Assembly: GCF_002835935.1 (NCBI RefSeq) | Contig: NZ_PJCF01000003.1 | Coordinates: forward strand, 434,001-498,000 | Reading direction: 5' to 3' | Origin: Paraglaciecola sp. MB-3u-78 | GTDB lineage: Bacteria > Pseudomonadota > Gammaproteobacteria > Enterobacterales > Alteromonadaceae | DNA: 64,000 nucleotides | Shown: positions 8,392 to 17,365 of the stretch, one piece after another | How positions within the stretch are numbered: position 1 is the stretch's first letter | Layout of the letters: the number at the start of each line of letters is the position of its first letter | Position numbers and translations under genes: made by a program | The notes under the pieces: generated by a model | What the model was told of the DNA's origin: nothing | Database searches by the model: none | What the model saw: the letters and a program-made list of their open reading frames with translations, nothing else

Positions 8392-8657
8392 TACAATCCC
8401 AAGCGGACAAACTGTTGCCAAAATCACAGTATGTAGCGGGGCTTTTTTGTATTCAATGGTTTGGCCAAACACTTCAATATGCGCATTGTTCATCAGTTTT
8501 GCGGCATCGGCCCAGTTAAAAAAGCCAAGTAACTTCCCAGCTTGCAACAATCCTTCGGTACATACTTTAACTCATCGTCTGGTTGCCCTTTGTGGGTGTT
8601 GGTGAACACCTGCACCAATTGGCTATAACAATAAGCTGAATATTCTTGGTTGTTCAT
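8314..8657 (-). pseudogene. Small hypothetical gene broken by a frameshift
   Basis: From ATG 8657, preceded by an excellent ribosome site (GGAGGTGA), the frame reads MNNQEYSAYCYSQLVQVF and on to ...DELKYVP. It then leaves the sensible frame near 8560. The adjacent frame continues TEGLLQAGKLLGFFNWADAA with ...EVFGQTIEYKKA, and after about 8455 runs into the hairpin array without homologous character, stopping at 8314. I do not recognise the family. A 1-2 nt indel plus replacement of the 3' end by the hairpin array explains the structure. Confidence 0.55.
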
Positions 8658-8791
8658 GACTCACCTCCGTTTTCCCTACCAGTTGACGAGTCTCGATTGT
8701 TTGTCATATTGAGTGAACAACTTAATATTTGGTTTAGTTCAAGCAAGGTTGTTTGGTATTACATTGTCTGCTTTTAGTACCACCTCAAAGA

Positions 8792-8811
8792 GGTAATGCA
8801 TTTTCATTACC
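8792..8811 (+). promoter_or_regulatory. Inverted repeat, candidate operator of the prlF-yhaV operon
   Basis: GGTAATGCATTTTCATTACC is a perfect 7-bp inverted repeat with a 6-bp spacer, 48 bp before the antitoxin start. A smaller ACCTCAAAGAGGT lies directly upstream and shares three bases with it. AbrB-type antitoxins such as PrlF repress their own operon, so this is a plausible autoregulatory site (inference). Confidence 0.5.
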
Positions 8812-8859
8812 ATTTCTTTCAAACTACGCTTAAATCCTATTCTATTAATAGAGGTCTTT

Positions 8860-9195
8860 ATGGCTCAAATTGCTTTAGAAACTGAATCAACCCTAACAGA
8901 CCGTTTCCAAACTACTGTGCCGAGCCCTGTTCGTAAGGCATTGCGTTTAAGTAAAAAAGCCAAGATCAAATACGCTATTCAGTCTGACGGTAGCGTTGTT
9001 ATATCTCGTGCTGAAGCAAAACAAAGCGATCCTGTTCTTGGGGAGTTTTTGTCGTTTATTGCCAATGATATGCAGGCTCATCCTGAAAGACTAAAACCGC
9101 TTACAGCAAGTATGCGTGAAAGCGTGGAATCACTGGTAGAGGTTGTAGATATTGATTTAGATGCGCCATTACCGGATCAGGACGACCTTGTCTAA
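8860..9195 (+). CDS. prlF: PrlF/SohA-type antitoxin (AbrB-like)
   Basis: Antitoxin of a type II toxin-antitoxin pair; in E. coli PrlF binds and neutralises the RNase YhaV and represses the operon. The 111-aa length equals E. coli PrlF. An N-terminal swapped-hairpin DNA-binding domain is visible in residues 10-52 (TDRFQTTVPSPVRKALRLS, then a GSVVISR strand). The acidic C-terminus (VVDIDLDAPLPDQDDLV) probably contacts the toxin. The toxin gene starts at or just after the antitoxin stop. It lies in the accessory region right of the tRNA-Ser. Confidence 0.88.
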   Translation: MAQIALETESTLTDRFQTTVPSPVRKALRLSKKAKIKYAIQSDGSVVISRAEAKQSDPVLGEFLSFIANDMQAHPERLKPLTASMRESVESLVEVVDIDLDAPLPDQDDLV

Positions 9196-9661
9196 CAGTA
9201 TCAAAATGGTTGTAAACGGTTGGACGCTTTACACACATCCATTATTTGCTGAACAGCATTTAACCCTTAAAACTCACGTTGAAGCCCTTAAAGAAAAACA
9301 GCCAAAAGCTTACCGTAAAAAGAATGCGACCAAACGATTAGCGGCTATTCAAAGGCTAATCTTTCAACTTATTCCACAAGATCCAACTCACCCTGAATTT
9401 CGTCAAGGAAATACCTTAGGCGAAAGCAATAAACATTGGTTTAGAGCTAAGTTTTTTCAGCAGTACCGATTGTTTTTTCGCTATCACCAAGAGTCCAAAA
9501 TAATTGTTTTTGCTTGGGTAAGCGACGAGAAGAACAAACAAGCCTGTGGCAGTAAGGTTGATGCTTATCGGGTGTTCGAAAAGATGTTAAAAACCGGTAC
9601 TCCTTCTGACGGATGGGATGATCTTTTAAAAGCGGCCAAGAAGCATACCGACTCACCATAA
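9188..9661 (+). CDS. yhaV: YhaV-type toxin (RelE-superfamily ribonuclease)
   Basis: Predicted mRNA-cleaving toxin partnered with the upstream PrlF antitoxin. Family features are VNGWTLYTHPLF near the N-terminus, the basic AYRKKNATKRLAAI helix, RQGNTLGESNKHWFRAKF, YRLFFRY and FAWVSDE, then KVDAYRVFEKMLK. The length is close to E. coli YhaV (154 aa). The start is uncertain: TTG 9188 overlaps the antitoxin by 8 bp and gives a family-like N-terminus, while ATG 9206 would leave only two residues before VNGW. Overlap implies translational coupling. All expected blocks are present, so the toxin looks intact. Confidence 0.87.
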   Translation: MSNSIKMVVNGWTLYTHPLFAEQHLTLKTHVEALKEKQPKAYRKKNATKRLAAIQRLIFQLIPQDPTHPEFRQGNTLGESNKHWFRAKFFQQYRLFFRYHQESKIIVFAWVSDEKNKQACGSKVDAYRVFEKMLKTGTPSDGWDDLLKAAKKHTDSP

Positions 9662-9929
9662 ACATTTAGCTAGTTTTTCCTCAAGAGTATTGTCAGGCCC
9701 GTGCATCGAATTATTTTGACGCTAGTGAAAAGCAGACTGCAGCTGCATGGAACAGATAAAAGCAGTAGCTAGAAAACGTAAAAAAATGAACCACAGAGAA
9801 CAGAGGTAAAGTAATTTGGATGGGTGATGTCCATGTAATTAAGAAATTGAAACGCAGCGAGCTACTTAATTTTATGCGGCAGAACACTATTTAGACGTCA
9901 GCCCCCACTCAGATGCTTACATGGGGTAG

Positions 9930-10907
9930 CTACAGTAAATCCTTGTTGTTTTTCTTTCGGGTATGAGAATAGAACAGCTCCATAGCACCTATAAATGAAT
10001 GGTTGTTTGTCCAAAATTCGGGGTAATCGCCTTGTTTCTTTATCAGTGCCGCTGAAATTTCAATAATGCTATCGTTATCGGGATGAGCTAAAGGCCAAAT
10101 GTTTTCCGGTGCTGCTGCAGTTCTTTGCTCTCCTTCAACACCTTCAGCTCCTTCAAGATTTACCCCTTCGTCATCAGTACTTTTAACATTCAAGGGCATC
10201 GACCAAAATTGGTTTAATTTGGCAGTTGGATACACTATTGGCTGAGGGGATTTCTGGTTTAAGGCGTTTGTTTCTCGCTTAACATGTGTCGGCGTATACA
10301 TATGCTGCTGATATTCCATTTCAACACTTTCAGGCAAGCTTAAGTGTTCAGAAAAGGCCTGACCTAGTTCCGTTTTTTTTAGTTCTGTATGTAGTTCTTC
10401 TGGGGGCAGTCCCCGTAGTTGAAACAACAACATGGGACGTGAATCTAGTATATTGGCAATACGATAATAGACCCCTGCAATGTGTTTACAGGGATTGCTG
10501 TAGTCTGGACAACTGCAGCTGGCCTCTACATCATCATATGATGTAGGTAGTAAGCGGTCACTTTCGAAGGCGTCCTCAATATTAGCTGGTATTTCGTTTA
10601 ACATCAGTTTTGACAACCACAGCGCATTGCCACTTATGTTTTTAATGATCCTTTGCCACTGTAATGGCTTTATTTGATCAAATTTAAGCACCACTTTATA
10701 CCTTGGCTCCTCTGTTACATTAAAATAATGATTAACGTTACCTCGTATAGTGGCTTTTATTTCATTTGCGCTAATGTCAAAGTCCAACACGCGACTATCT
10801 GTTCTATAGGCTTTACCGCGCTGCAGTCGGCCGGGATCAATATAAGTTTCTAGGGCTTGCACAAATGCGCCACCCCACCAACTTTTATGTATTAGTTTTG
10901 CTGCCAT
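9930..10907 (-). CDS. SWIM zinc-finger protein, partner of the SNF2 helicase
   Basis: A 325-aa protein with a SWIM-type zinc finger at about residues 130-150 (CSCPDYSNPCKHIAGVYY, the CxC...CxH pattern), a DNA- or protein-binding module. The N-terminal region (WWGGAFVQALETYIDPGRLQ) resembles the conserved start of bacterial SWIM proteins that sit beside SNF2 helicases. It lies 13 bp downstream of the helicase stop in the same orientation, so they are one transcription unit. AGGA 8 bp upstream supports ATG 10907. The pair's cellular role is unknown; DNA repair, chromosome remodelling and defence have all been considered for such modules. Confidence 0.8.
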   Translation of the reverse strand: MAAKLIHKSWWGGAFVQALETYIDPGRLQRGKAYRTDSRVLDFDISANEIKATIRGNVNHYFNVTEEPRYKVVLKFDQIKPLQWQRIIKNISGNALWLSKLMLNEIPANIEDAFESDRLLPTSYDDVEASCSCPDYSNPCKHIAGVYYRIANILDSRPMLLFQLRGLPPEELHTELKKTELGQAFSEHLSLPESVEMEYQQHMYTPTHVKRETNALNQKSPQPIVYPTAKLNQFWSMPLNVKSTDDEGVNLEGAEGVEGEQRTAAAPENIWPLAHPDNDSIIEISAALIKKQGDYPEFWTNNHSFIGAMELFYSHTRKKNNKDLL

Positions 10908-10920
10908 CGTTTACGTCCTA

Positions 10921-13900
10921 TTAGTCTTGTTTGCTGAGTTGAATAAGCTTGATAAATGACTTGGCGTTCAAAGACGTTAGCCATGATTCGTCGTTACCTA
11001 CTATTGAGTCGGCTACTTTTTGTTTATCCACTAGCATTTGATCGATCTTTTCTTCTACCGTGCCTAAGGTGATAAATTTATGGGCAAATACTGTTTTTTG
11101 TTGACCAATTCGATAAGCGCGATCGGTCGCTTGGTTTTCTACCGCAGGGTTCCACCAGCGATCAAAATGTATAACGTGATTGGCCTTAGTGAGTGTTATT
11201 CCCACGCCGCCCGCTTTTAATGACAATACAAAAATACTGGCGGGCGAATTTGGCTCTTGAAATTGCGCGATCATCTCTTCACGTTTTTTACGGGATGTCC
11301 CACCATGAAGGTAGTGGGTGTTAAAACCTAAGTGAGTTTTTAACAAGGTTTGCAGCGCATCACATATCTCTTTAAATTGACTGAAAATAAGAAGACTTTC
11401 GCCATTATTAATCGCTTCTTTGGCTAGCTCGGTGAGACGTTGTAATTTTATCGAACGTTCAATACTAAATTCACTGCCGTCTTGCAACAATTGAGCGGGG
11501 TGATTACAGCACTGCTTTAAACGCAATAACGCCGACAAGAAAATTATTTTATGCTCGCTGGTTTCTTGGGCCTCATTAATACTTGCTTCAACTTCATTCA
11601 CAATAGACTGGTATAAGGACGCTTGTTCTTTGGTCAGCTCGCAATAGACTTTTTGCTCAATTTTATCAGGCAGATCTTGAATTATGTTTTTATCTGTTTT
11701 CAAACGGCGCAAAATAAACGGTTCGACTAAATTTTTAAGAATACTGGTTTTTCTAAGGTCGTTATCTCGCTGTACCGGGATTTCATACTCTTTTCTAAAG
11801 GTCGCGCGAGTGCCTAATATTCCTGGATTTAGAAAGTTAAATAAAGACCATAAGTCCATCAATCTGTTTTCAATCGGTGTACCGGTTAAGGCAATGCGAC
11901 TATTCGCTTGGATAGCATAAATAATCTTGGTTTGCGCCGCTGAGGGATTTTTAATATTTTGCGCTTCGTCAATGATCAAACGTGACCATGTCGCACTGTG
12001 AAACAAAGCTTTATCTTGTCGTATCAATCCGTAAGAGGTGATCACCACATCGTTATCCGCCATGATCTGACTCAGATCTTCTTTTTTAGTTCGCTTTGCA
12101 CCATGGTGAATAGTCGCTCGAATACTCGGAGCAAATTTCTCTAATTCTTTAAGCCAATTCCCAATAACCGACGTTGGTGCAATTAATAGGGCCGCTTGTT
12201 GTTTAGGGGCGTGCAATAACAAAGCAATAACTTGCATGGTTTTACCTAGGCCCATGTCGTCAGCCAAGCAGGGGTTCATGCCTAAATTTTCTAAATAACT
12301 CAGCCAAGACAAGCCCCTTAATTGGTAAGGTCTTAACTGAGCGCTTAAGTTGTTGGGCTGATCTATTAAGGCTAACTGGTCTTTATTCTTCAAACTTAAC
12401 AACATGTTATTGACGGCATCATCAAGCTCAATACTATATTGCTCTTCATTGGCTGCCATGATTAACAAGTCTTTTAAATTACCGCTGTCTTTATCTCGTT
12501 GAGAGCTCTCGATCAGTTTCTGCATTTTGGCCATTTCAGGGGGATCAAGTTGCATCCACTGACCCCGAAAATACACTAGCTCAGACTTAGACTCGATTAA
12601 CTGCTGCCATTCTTTGGCGCTCACTTCGTCTTCGCCAATGGCATAACGATAATTAAAATCGATTAACGCATCCTGACTTAAATAAGCAGGCGCGGCGGTA
12701 TTACCAGAGTTTTCCCCAGCGCTAGGCTTTTGGCTACCGCGCATTTTTATTTTGGCTTTTAAACGTCCTGATGCCGTCCACCATGAGGGAACACTAATTT
12801 TATAACCGCAAGCATGTAAGGCCCAGGCATCTTCTTTTAAAAAGTCAAAGGCTTGATCGGTAGTCAAAATAATTAAACGCTGTTGCATATTCTGGGCGAA
12901 TACTTGTTCCAACAAGGGATATATTCTGCAAGCGTAGCCAAGTTGCAATAATAAGTTTCGCTCAATTGACGTGCCTAACATTTGGCTAAAAAAAGCGTGT
13001 TTAAGGTCTTTTTCTTGCCAGAATTCAGCCAAATTAATCATAAAAGAAGGGTCAACTTTCGCTTGCAACAGCACTTCTAAACCCCAGTCAATACCATGAT
13101 TTGATGTTGCTTCATTAAGCCTAAAACATAATTGAAAAGGGGCGCCAAATTGGTCGTAATTTAAATTGTTATGCCACAATCGCCACGACTTCCACTCCTG
13201 TTCAGTGGCTTGTGCTTGTTTATAGTTGAAGCTACTACCAATAAAACTGTCTTGCAGCTGTTTATGCACCGTATTGGGATAAACAGTCTTGTTGATCAAA
13301 TTATTTAACACCACTTCAGAAAAATGTTGTAGTACAGCAATAGGCATTAAGTTCATATTTTTAAACAAGGCATCATCAACCAAGCAAGCTGAAAAAGGCA
13401 TGAAAGGAGCTATTTGCCGCATGCGTTGTTGATAGTCTGCTGACAATGGCTGCCACTTATTATGAAACTCGACTTTAGTTTTTATTTTTTGCGCGATCAT
13501 AAAAGGAATATATTGGTCTTTTTGGATAACAGTGCTTAATTCAACTGCCATTTTTAGCCAAAATTTTGCATCATCAGCCAGTTGCAGATCATCTTCAAAA
13601 TAATAAGACAGGAAATTAAGCTCTTTCAAAAAAGCCAGTGGCTGCTCTATTTTTATCACATTTAGTACAAAGCTCGCCATACCTGCATAGGTACCATCGT
13701 CCAGGCCATCCACATCGACGCTTAAGTTGACGATAATAGGCGACGGTATTGGCCGCTTGGCATGATCACATGGCAGTTGCACGGTGATGTGCTCAATGAC
13801 GGCATCATGGGATGTTTTCTTCGTGAATGTTCGTTTTTTAACCGGTAAAAATCGATCGAAATACTCACCAAACCATCTAACTAGAGTCGCCTCCGGTGCC

Positions 13901-14052
13901 TGAAAAGGGTAAAATTCGTTGTTTTTTGAGTCGCCACCGCTAAGCGCTGATTTAGTCTTAGCGCTTTTGGCTTGCTCTAACCACAAATACAAACAACCCG
14001 TATTATTAAAGTCGTTGCTTATTTGTTGCCAAAATAAATGGATGATTTGCAC
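10921..14052 (-). CDS. SNF2-family DNA-dependent ATPase/helicase
   Basis: A 1043-aa Swi2/Snf2-type translocase. The N-terminal ~550 residues are the variable SNF2-associated region found in bacterial members. The RecA-like core shows motif I DDMGLGKTMQ near residue 597, motif II DEAQ near 695, a GTPIENRLMDLWSL block, HYLHGGTSRKKREEMIAQF in lobe 2 and QATDRAYRIGQQKTV as motif VI. The start is GTG at 14052 with only a weak ribosome site. It is followed by the SWIM protein gene. Placement between a toxin-antitoxin pair and nuclease fragments suggests, but does not prove, a defence context. Confidence 0.88.
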   Translation of the reverse strand: MQIIHLFWQQISNDFNNTGCLYLWLEQAKSAKTKSALSGGDSKNNEFYPFQAPEATLVRWFGEYFDRFLPVKKRTFTKKTSHDAVIEHITVQLPCDHAKRPIPSPIIVNLSVDVDGLDDGTYAGMASFVLNVIKIEQPLAFLKELNFLSYYFEDDLQLADDAKFWLKMAVELSTVIQKDQYIPFMIAQKIKTKVEFHNKWQPLSADYQQRMRQIAPFMPFSACLVDDALFKNMNLMPIAVLQHFSEVVLNNLINKTVYPNTVHKQLQDSFIGSSFNYKQAQATEQEWKSWRLWHNNLNYDQFGAPFQLCFRLNEATSNHGIDWGLEVLLQAKVDPSFMINLAEFWQEKDLKHAFFSQMLGTSIERNLLLQLGYACRIYPLLEQVFAQNMQQRLIILTTDQAFDFLKEDAWALHACGYKISVPSWWTASGRLKAKIKMRGSQKPSAGENSGNTAAPAYLSQDALIDFNYRYAIGEDEVSAKEWQQLIESKSELVYFRGQWMQLDPPEMAKMQKLIESSQRDKDSGNLKDLLIMAANEEQYSIELDDAVNNMLLSLKNKDQLALIDQPNNLSAQLRPYQLRGLSWLSYLENLGMNPCLADDMGLGKTMQVIALLLHAPKQQAALLIAPTSVIGNWLKELEKFAPSIRATIHHGAKRTKKEDLSQIMADNDVVITSYGLIRQDKALFHSATWSRLIIDEAQNIKNPSAAQTKIIYAIQANSRIALTGTPIENRLMDLWSLFNFLNPGILGTRATFRKEYEIPVQRDNDLRKTSILKNLVEPFILRRLKTDKNIIQDLPDKIEQKVYCELTKEQASLYQSIVNEVEASINEAQETSEHKIIFLSALLRLKQCCNHPAQLLQDGSEFSIERSIKLQRLTELAKEAINNGESLLIFSQFKEICDALQTLLKTHLGFNTHYLHGGTSRKKREEMIAQFQEPNSPASIFVLSLKAGGVGITLTKANHVIHFDRWWNPAVENQATDRAYRIGQQKTVFAHKFITLGTVEEKIDQMLVDKQKVADSIVGNDESWLTSLNAKSFIKLIQLSKQD

Positions 14053-14340
14053 TTATTCTTTACTACTTTGATTTTTGATAGGTGTATTTTATGTTTATCA
14101 AGGCTGCCTTGGCTAGGACTGATTCTTGTTGGGGCGTAACACGTTTTAATCACCGCTAGTTTTGCTATCGGTCTTGAATATGACAACGTAGTAAAATAAG
14201 ATAAAAATCAAGGATGTACGCAATAACATTGTCCCAATACACCGCACTTTTTGATGTGGTGTATAAAGCCAACAGGCCTTAGGTCAGCGATAAAAAATAT
14301 CAAATAGCGCCAGACTAAACACAACTAAATCAGAAGTAAC

Positions 14341-15024
14341 ATGGACAAAATCAAAGATAAAATTAAAAAACTGATAGCTTTGAGCGAGAGTGCAAATCCG
14401 CACGAAGCCAGCAGTGCGCTATCCAAAGCGATCACCTTGATGCAAAAATACCAGTTATCCCAAACTGATATTAACAAAACGGATTTGCTGACTGTCACGC
14501 AGGATCATTACCAACACAATATGTCCGGGCAGGACGGTGCGCTTATCAGTGGGATTGCAGCTACTCATGGGGTTTTCATGTTTAAAGTACCCGCCAATCG
14601 CGACACGGGGAAAAGGGCTCAGGTGATCTTAACTGGTTTAAAGGGCGACATTGAGAGTACGCAATATTTCATTGAAATTGTTGCCCGGCAAATTAATGCT
14701 CAAGTAAGCCACTGGAGACGGCTAAACAATGCAAGCGTTGCCAACGGAAATGACTATAAATGGGGGCTTGTGATGGGATTCGTGAAGCGTTTTAAAGAGG
14801 AGATGAAAGTGATATCAACTGAGGTTGGTAGCGGAATGGTTGCTGTTGACACTCGATTCTCAGAGGCTGAACAATTCGCCCGAGTTTCATTTAAGCTTCA
14901 GTCGGGAAAAACTTCCGCCCGATCCAACGATCACCGAGCAAATGGTACCCAAGACTCAGACAAGATAAGCAGTGCCCGAGGTGTCCATGGTGCTTTAAGT
15001 GCATTAAGATTGGAAAAATTTTAA
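14341..15024 (+). CDS. DUF2786-domain protein
   Basis: The N-terminal ~45 residues (KIKDKIKKLIALSESANPHE...ALSKAITLMQKY) match the DUF2786 helical domain, which occurs in phage and mobile-region proteins. The rest (residues 60-227) is a mixed alpha/beta region with a basic, Ser-rich tail (SGKTSARSNDHRANG). No catalytic motif was identified. It is divergent from the SNF2/SWIM operon with about 290 bp between, and there is no obvious ribosome site. Function unknown. Confidence 0.75.
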   Translation: MDKIKDKIKKLIALSESANPHEASSALSKAITLMQKYQLSQTDINKTDLLTVTQDHYQHNMSGQDGALISGIAATHGVFMFKVPANRDTGKRAQVILTGLKGDIESTQYFIEIVARQINAQVSHWRRLNNASVANGNDYKWGLVMGFVKRFKEEMKVISTEVGSGMVAVDTRFSEAEQFARVSFKLQSGKTSARSNDHRANGTQDSDKISSARGVHGALSALRLEKF

Positions 15025-15131
15025 TGTAGTGTCCAGCAATGCTGGCGCGCGCAAGGCGTTTGGTAATAACGTTCCTGCTGTTTTGTTACCTGCTTTTAAC
15101 TCGGCTTCTGCACGGGTGAAACTCGTTTGGT

Positions 15132-15272
15132 TCAATAAGTTATATTAGCTACTTTGCCAGCGAATTTAGCGACATAAATCGTTCTATATGCAGGTCTACT
15201 GTTCTCAATCAGCTCAATCAGCTCAATGGGCAGGTCTTGTGCAAACGTAATTGCATCCTTGGTTAAATGACT
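15132..15272 (-). pseudogene. C-terminal fragment of an Mrr-type nuclease
   Basis: Reading leftward, the frame encodes SHLTKDAITFAQDLPIELIE, then ENSRPAYRTIY and stops at 15132. The first 48 bp are identical to the equivalent part of the broken Mrr-like gene at 18.4-19.1 kb. Nothing upstream of the fragment belongs to that family, because the 502-aa gene begins within a few bases. It is therefore a severed 3' end, and its tail differs from the other copy's zinc-finger tail. Confidence 0.65.
15216..15263. repeat. 48-bp direct repeat, left copy
   Basis: Identical over 48 bp to 18585-18632, beginning AATCAGCTCAATGGGCAGGT and ending GCATCCTTGGT. The two copies bound the 15.3-18.5 kb cassette in the same orientation. 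A 9-bp tandem duplication of the start (CAGCTCAAT) is present only in this copy. Confidence 0.9.
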
Positions 15273-15278
15273 GTTTGT

Positions 15279-16787
15279 TTACTTGGCAGCAAAAGCGTCT
15301 TTAATAAAGCTGTATTCAGCAGAGCGGGTAAATTTATAAAACCGTGCAATTATAAAGGGTAAACCGATTGCAGATGTTGAAGCTAGAGTGATTGCCTCTT
15401 TAATTATTTGCAACAATATCAAGGCGATAGCCATAGTTTTATAGACTTGCTTCCAGATGGCATTAAAACTATCTAGAAACTTTTGTAATTGTGCTGGTTC
15501 GGCGGAGTCAGCAATAAACACTTTAAAGTCAAAATCTAGATCACGGTAAATGGCATATTCGGTTGTAGAGCCTTTAAATAATTTATGAGTAAAAACAAAT
15601 AACCCATCGTTTAAAACCTTCACTGTTCGGTGATAAAAACTAATAACAGGTAGCGATAATTTTTTTATGGCGATAGCCAAAGATTCAATTTTTTCTGCAA
15701 ACCATTCAACCCCTTTTTTTAGTTGTCGATAAGCCCAACGAAATGCTCTTTTAATGCCATCAAATAACCAAGCGCCCCATGTTTTTTCATTAATTTTTTT
15801 AGATAAGGCTCTAGCATTTTCTTCATTTTTCGATAAATCACGAATTGCCTCTACCACCAATTCCGATTGGGTTGCGTCTGACTCGCCAATTTCAAACTCA
15901 GCAAAATATTTTAAACATATCTTGATTAAATCTTGTGCACTCACTATTGGTTCAACGGGCAAGTTTTCACTAAAGCAAAGAAGTGTTGCTGCCTTAGACA
16001 GGGGATTGTCGCCCTTATAACTAATAGGGTTTTTGTTGGCACTTAAGCCAGGAGCAAGCCCCTCAAAACCATGTAGCCATAACTCAATTGCTAATACGCC
16101 TTTTAATAGATCATGCCTAAACTCAAAATCCGAGTGTAAAATTTTGTCATAGTTGGCATAGAGCAGAGGAGTCAATTTATCGAAATCGTAGAGGTAAGTT
16201 AATATTTCAAGTTCATCTACCGACTCGGGTACAGCATCTAGATAACGTAAAAATGTTTTCCAAGTCTGTAGCCCAGAAGCTCGGTTGACCTTATGTACCC
16301 GTAGGGTGTTATTACGATCTTTTACAATACCCAGTACTCTCAACCTTAACTCAATACTTTTATTGAGTGCTGGTCGGCGACCCTCAATCAGCCAATGAGC
16401 TAAGTGGGTCGGTTCGTCAAAGGTATAAAGCTGTTGCAGGGCCTCCCATGTTTGTAATCCAAGCCAGCCGTCATTACTAATATTGGCGTCACTCTGGAAT
16501 TGACTTAAGGCCAACTTTAATTTTTTTTGGTTATTGGGGCGTCGCTGAATGGAACTGCGTGGGCCTCTAATTCGGCTAGGTTTTGCGGTAGATAGATAGC
16601 CAAGTTGATAAAAACGCTTCCAGACATGTTGATACAACTGTTTATCTTGGCGTAATGCCCGGAAGTTTGTTTGGCTGGTGGGAACAGAAATTATCTTTCC
16701 CGGTCGTTCAACTTTGCCCAAAATGGTTTCAAAACCGACCAGTTGATCAAATCCTGTTGGCATATCCGCAAGTTCGCTGATTTCCAT
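15279..16787 (-). CDS. Protein with peptidoglycan-binding-like repeats and hydrophobic C-terminus
   Basis: A 502-aa protein of unknown function. Residues about 58-120 look like a PG_binding_1 fold (YQLGYLS..., then LALSQFQSDANISNDGWLGL and QTWEAL). Residues about 143-182 look like a second, more degenerate unit (LRLRVLGI...ASGLQTWKTFL). The middle is helical. Near residue 340 an amphipathic aromatic/basic segment (KRAFRWAYRQLKKGVEWFAE) appears, and residues 450-483 (MAIALILLQIIKEAITLA, then GLPFIIARF) are hydrophobic enough to enter a membrane. No signal peptide is seen. It lies just downstream of the 118-aa gene in the same orientation. A cell-wall-targeted or membrane-active effector is possible, but this is inference. 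Confidence 0.65.
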   Translation of the reverse strand: MEISELADMPTGFDQLVGFETILGKVERPGKIISVPTSQTNFRALRQDKQLYQHVWKRFYQLGYLSTAKPSRIRGPRSSIQRRPNNQKKLKLALSQFQSDANISNDGWLGLQTWEALQQLYTFDEPTHLAHWLIEGRRPALNKSIELRLRVLGIVKDRNNTLRVHKVNRASGLQTWKTFLRYLDAVPESVDELEILTYLYDFDKLTPLLYANYDKILHSDFEFRHDLLKGVLAIELWLHGFEGLAPGLSANKNPISYKGDNPLSKAATLLCFSENLPVEPIVSAQDLIKICLKYFAEFEIGESDATQSELVVEAIRDLSKNEENARALSKKINEKTWGAWLFDGIKRAFRWAYRQLKKGVEWFAEKIESLAIAIKKLSLPVISFYHRTVKVLNDGLFVFTHKLFKGSTTEYAIYRDLDFDFKVFIADSAEPAQLQKFLDSFNAIWKQVYKTMAIALILLQIIKEAITLASTSAIGLPFIIARFYKFTRSAEYSFIKDAFAAK

Positions 16788-16821
16788 TTTGCGATTACCC
16801 CTTCAATTATTACTCTTTTAC

Positions 16822-17178
16822 TTAAGAAGTGAGCTTTCCCAGCGCTAGACCAATCACTTTAGATCTGAATTCAGAGCCATTTTTAACTGCGCTAGCATGG
16901 GTTTGAATAAGAGCTTCGGTAACGCCAGTTTCAGCAATGAAATTGGCCGAATCTCCATCAATTTTAATCTGAGTTGCCAAAGCTAGTTTCAATTTACCTT
17001 TTACTTCAGGCTCGTTACTACGCACAGTGGCCAGCATCGAATCCCATTTTAATTTATTATCTGCATCCACAACCACCTCTAATTCGCCAGTATAGGTTTC
17101 TACCGACAAAGTGGCTAAGTCTCCAACTGCTTCACTAATTGATGCTGCAATATTGTTCCATCCCTTACCTTCAGCCAT
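16822..17178 (-). CDS. Small conserved-looking protein upstream of the 502-aa gene
   Basis: 118 aa, starting MAEGKGWNNIAASISEAVGD. The ATG at 17178 is chosen because AAGGA lies 6 bp upstream; a longer in-frame start at 17319 would add 47 non-typical residues. The protein is short, partly acidic and strand-rich in the middle (TYTGELEVVVDADNKLKWDS), with no signal peptide, TM segment or cysteine. I recognise no family. The 34-bp gap to the next gene suggests an operon, so it may be a chaperone, immunity or regulatory partner of the 502-aa protein. Confidence 0.6.
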   Translation of the reverse strand: MAEGKGWNNIAASISEAVGDLATLSVETYTGELEVVVDADNKLKWDSMLATVRSNEPEVKGKLKLALATQIKIDGDSANFIAETGVTEALIQTHASAVKNGSEFRSKVIGLALGKLTS

Positions 17179-17365
17179 GATTTGTCCTTGATTTTGTAGT
17201 GAGTGAAATATTATAGTTACTTTTTGTTGTACGAAAATCAAGCAGTAATGTTGTGGGTAAGTTAAAAAAATTATTCGACCGTTTATTAATTTCAGATAGC
17301 CGTTAATAGCGCAGAACATTTCTACTTAAACATCAGTTTAGAGTAACAAGGAAAAGGACATAGAG

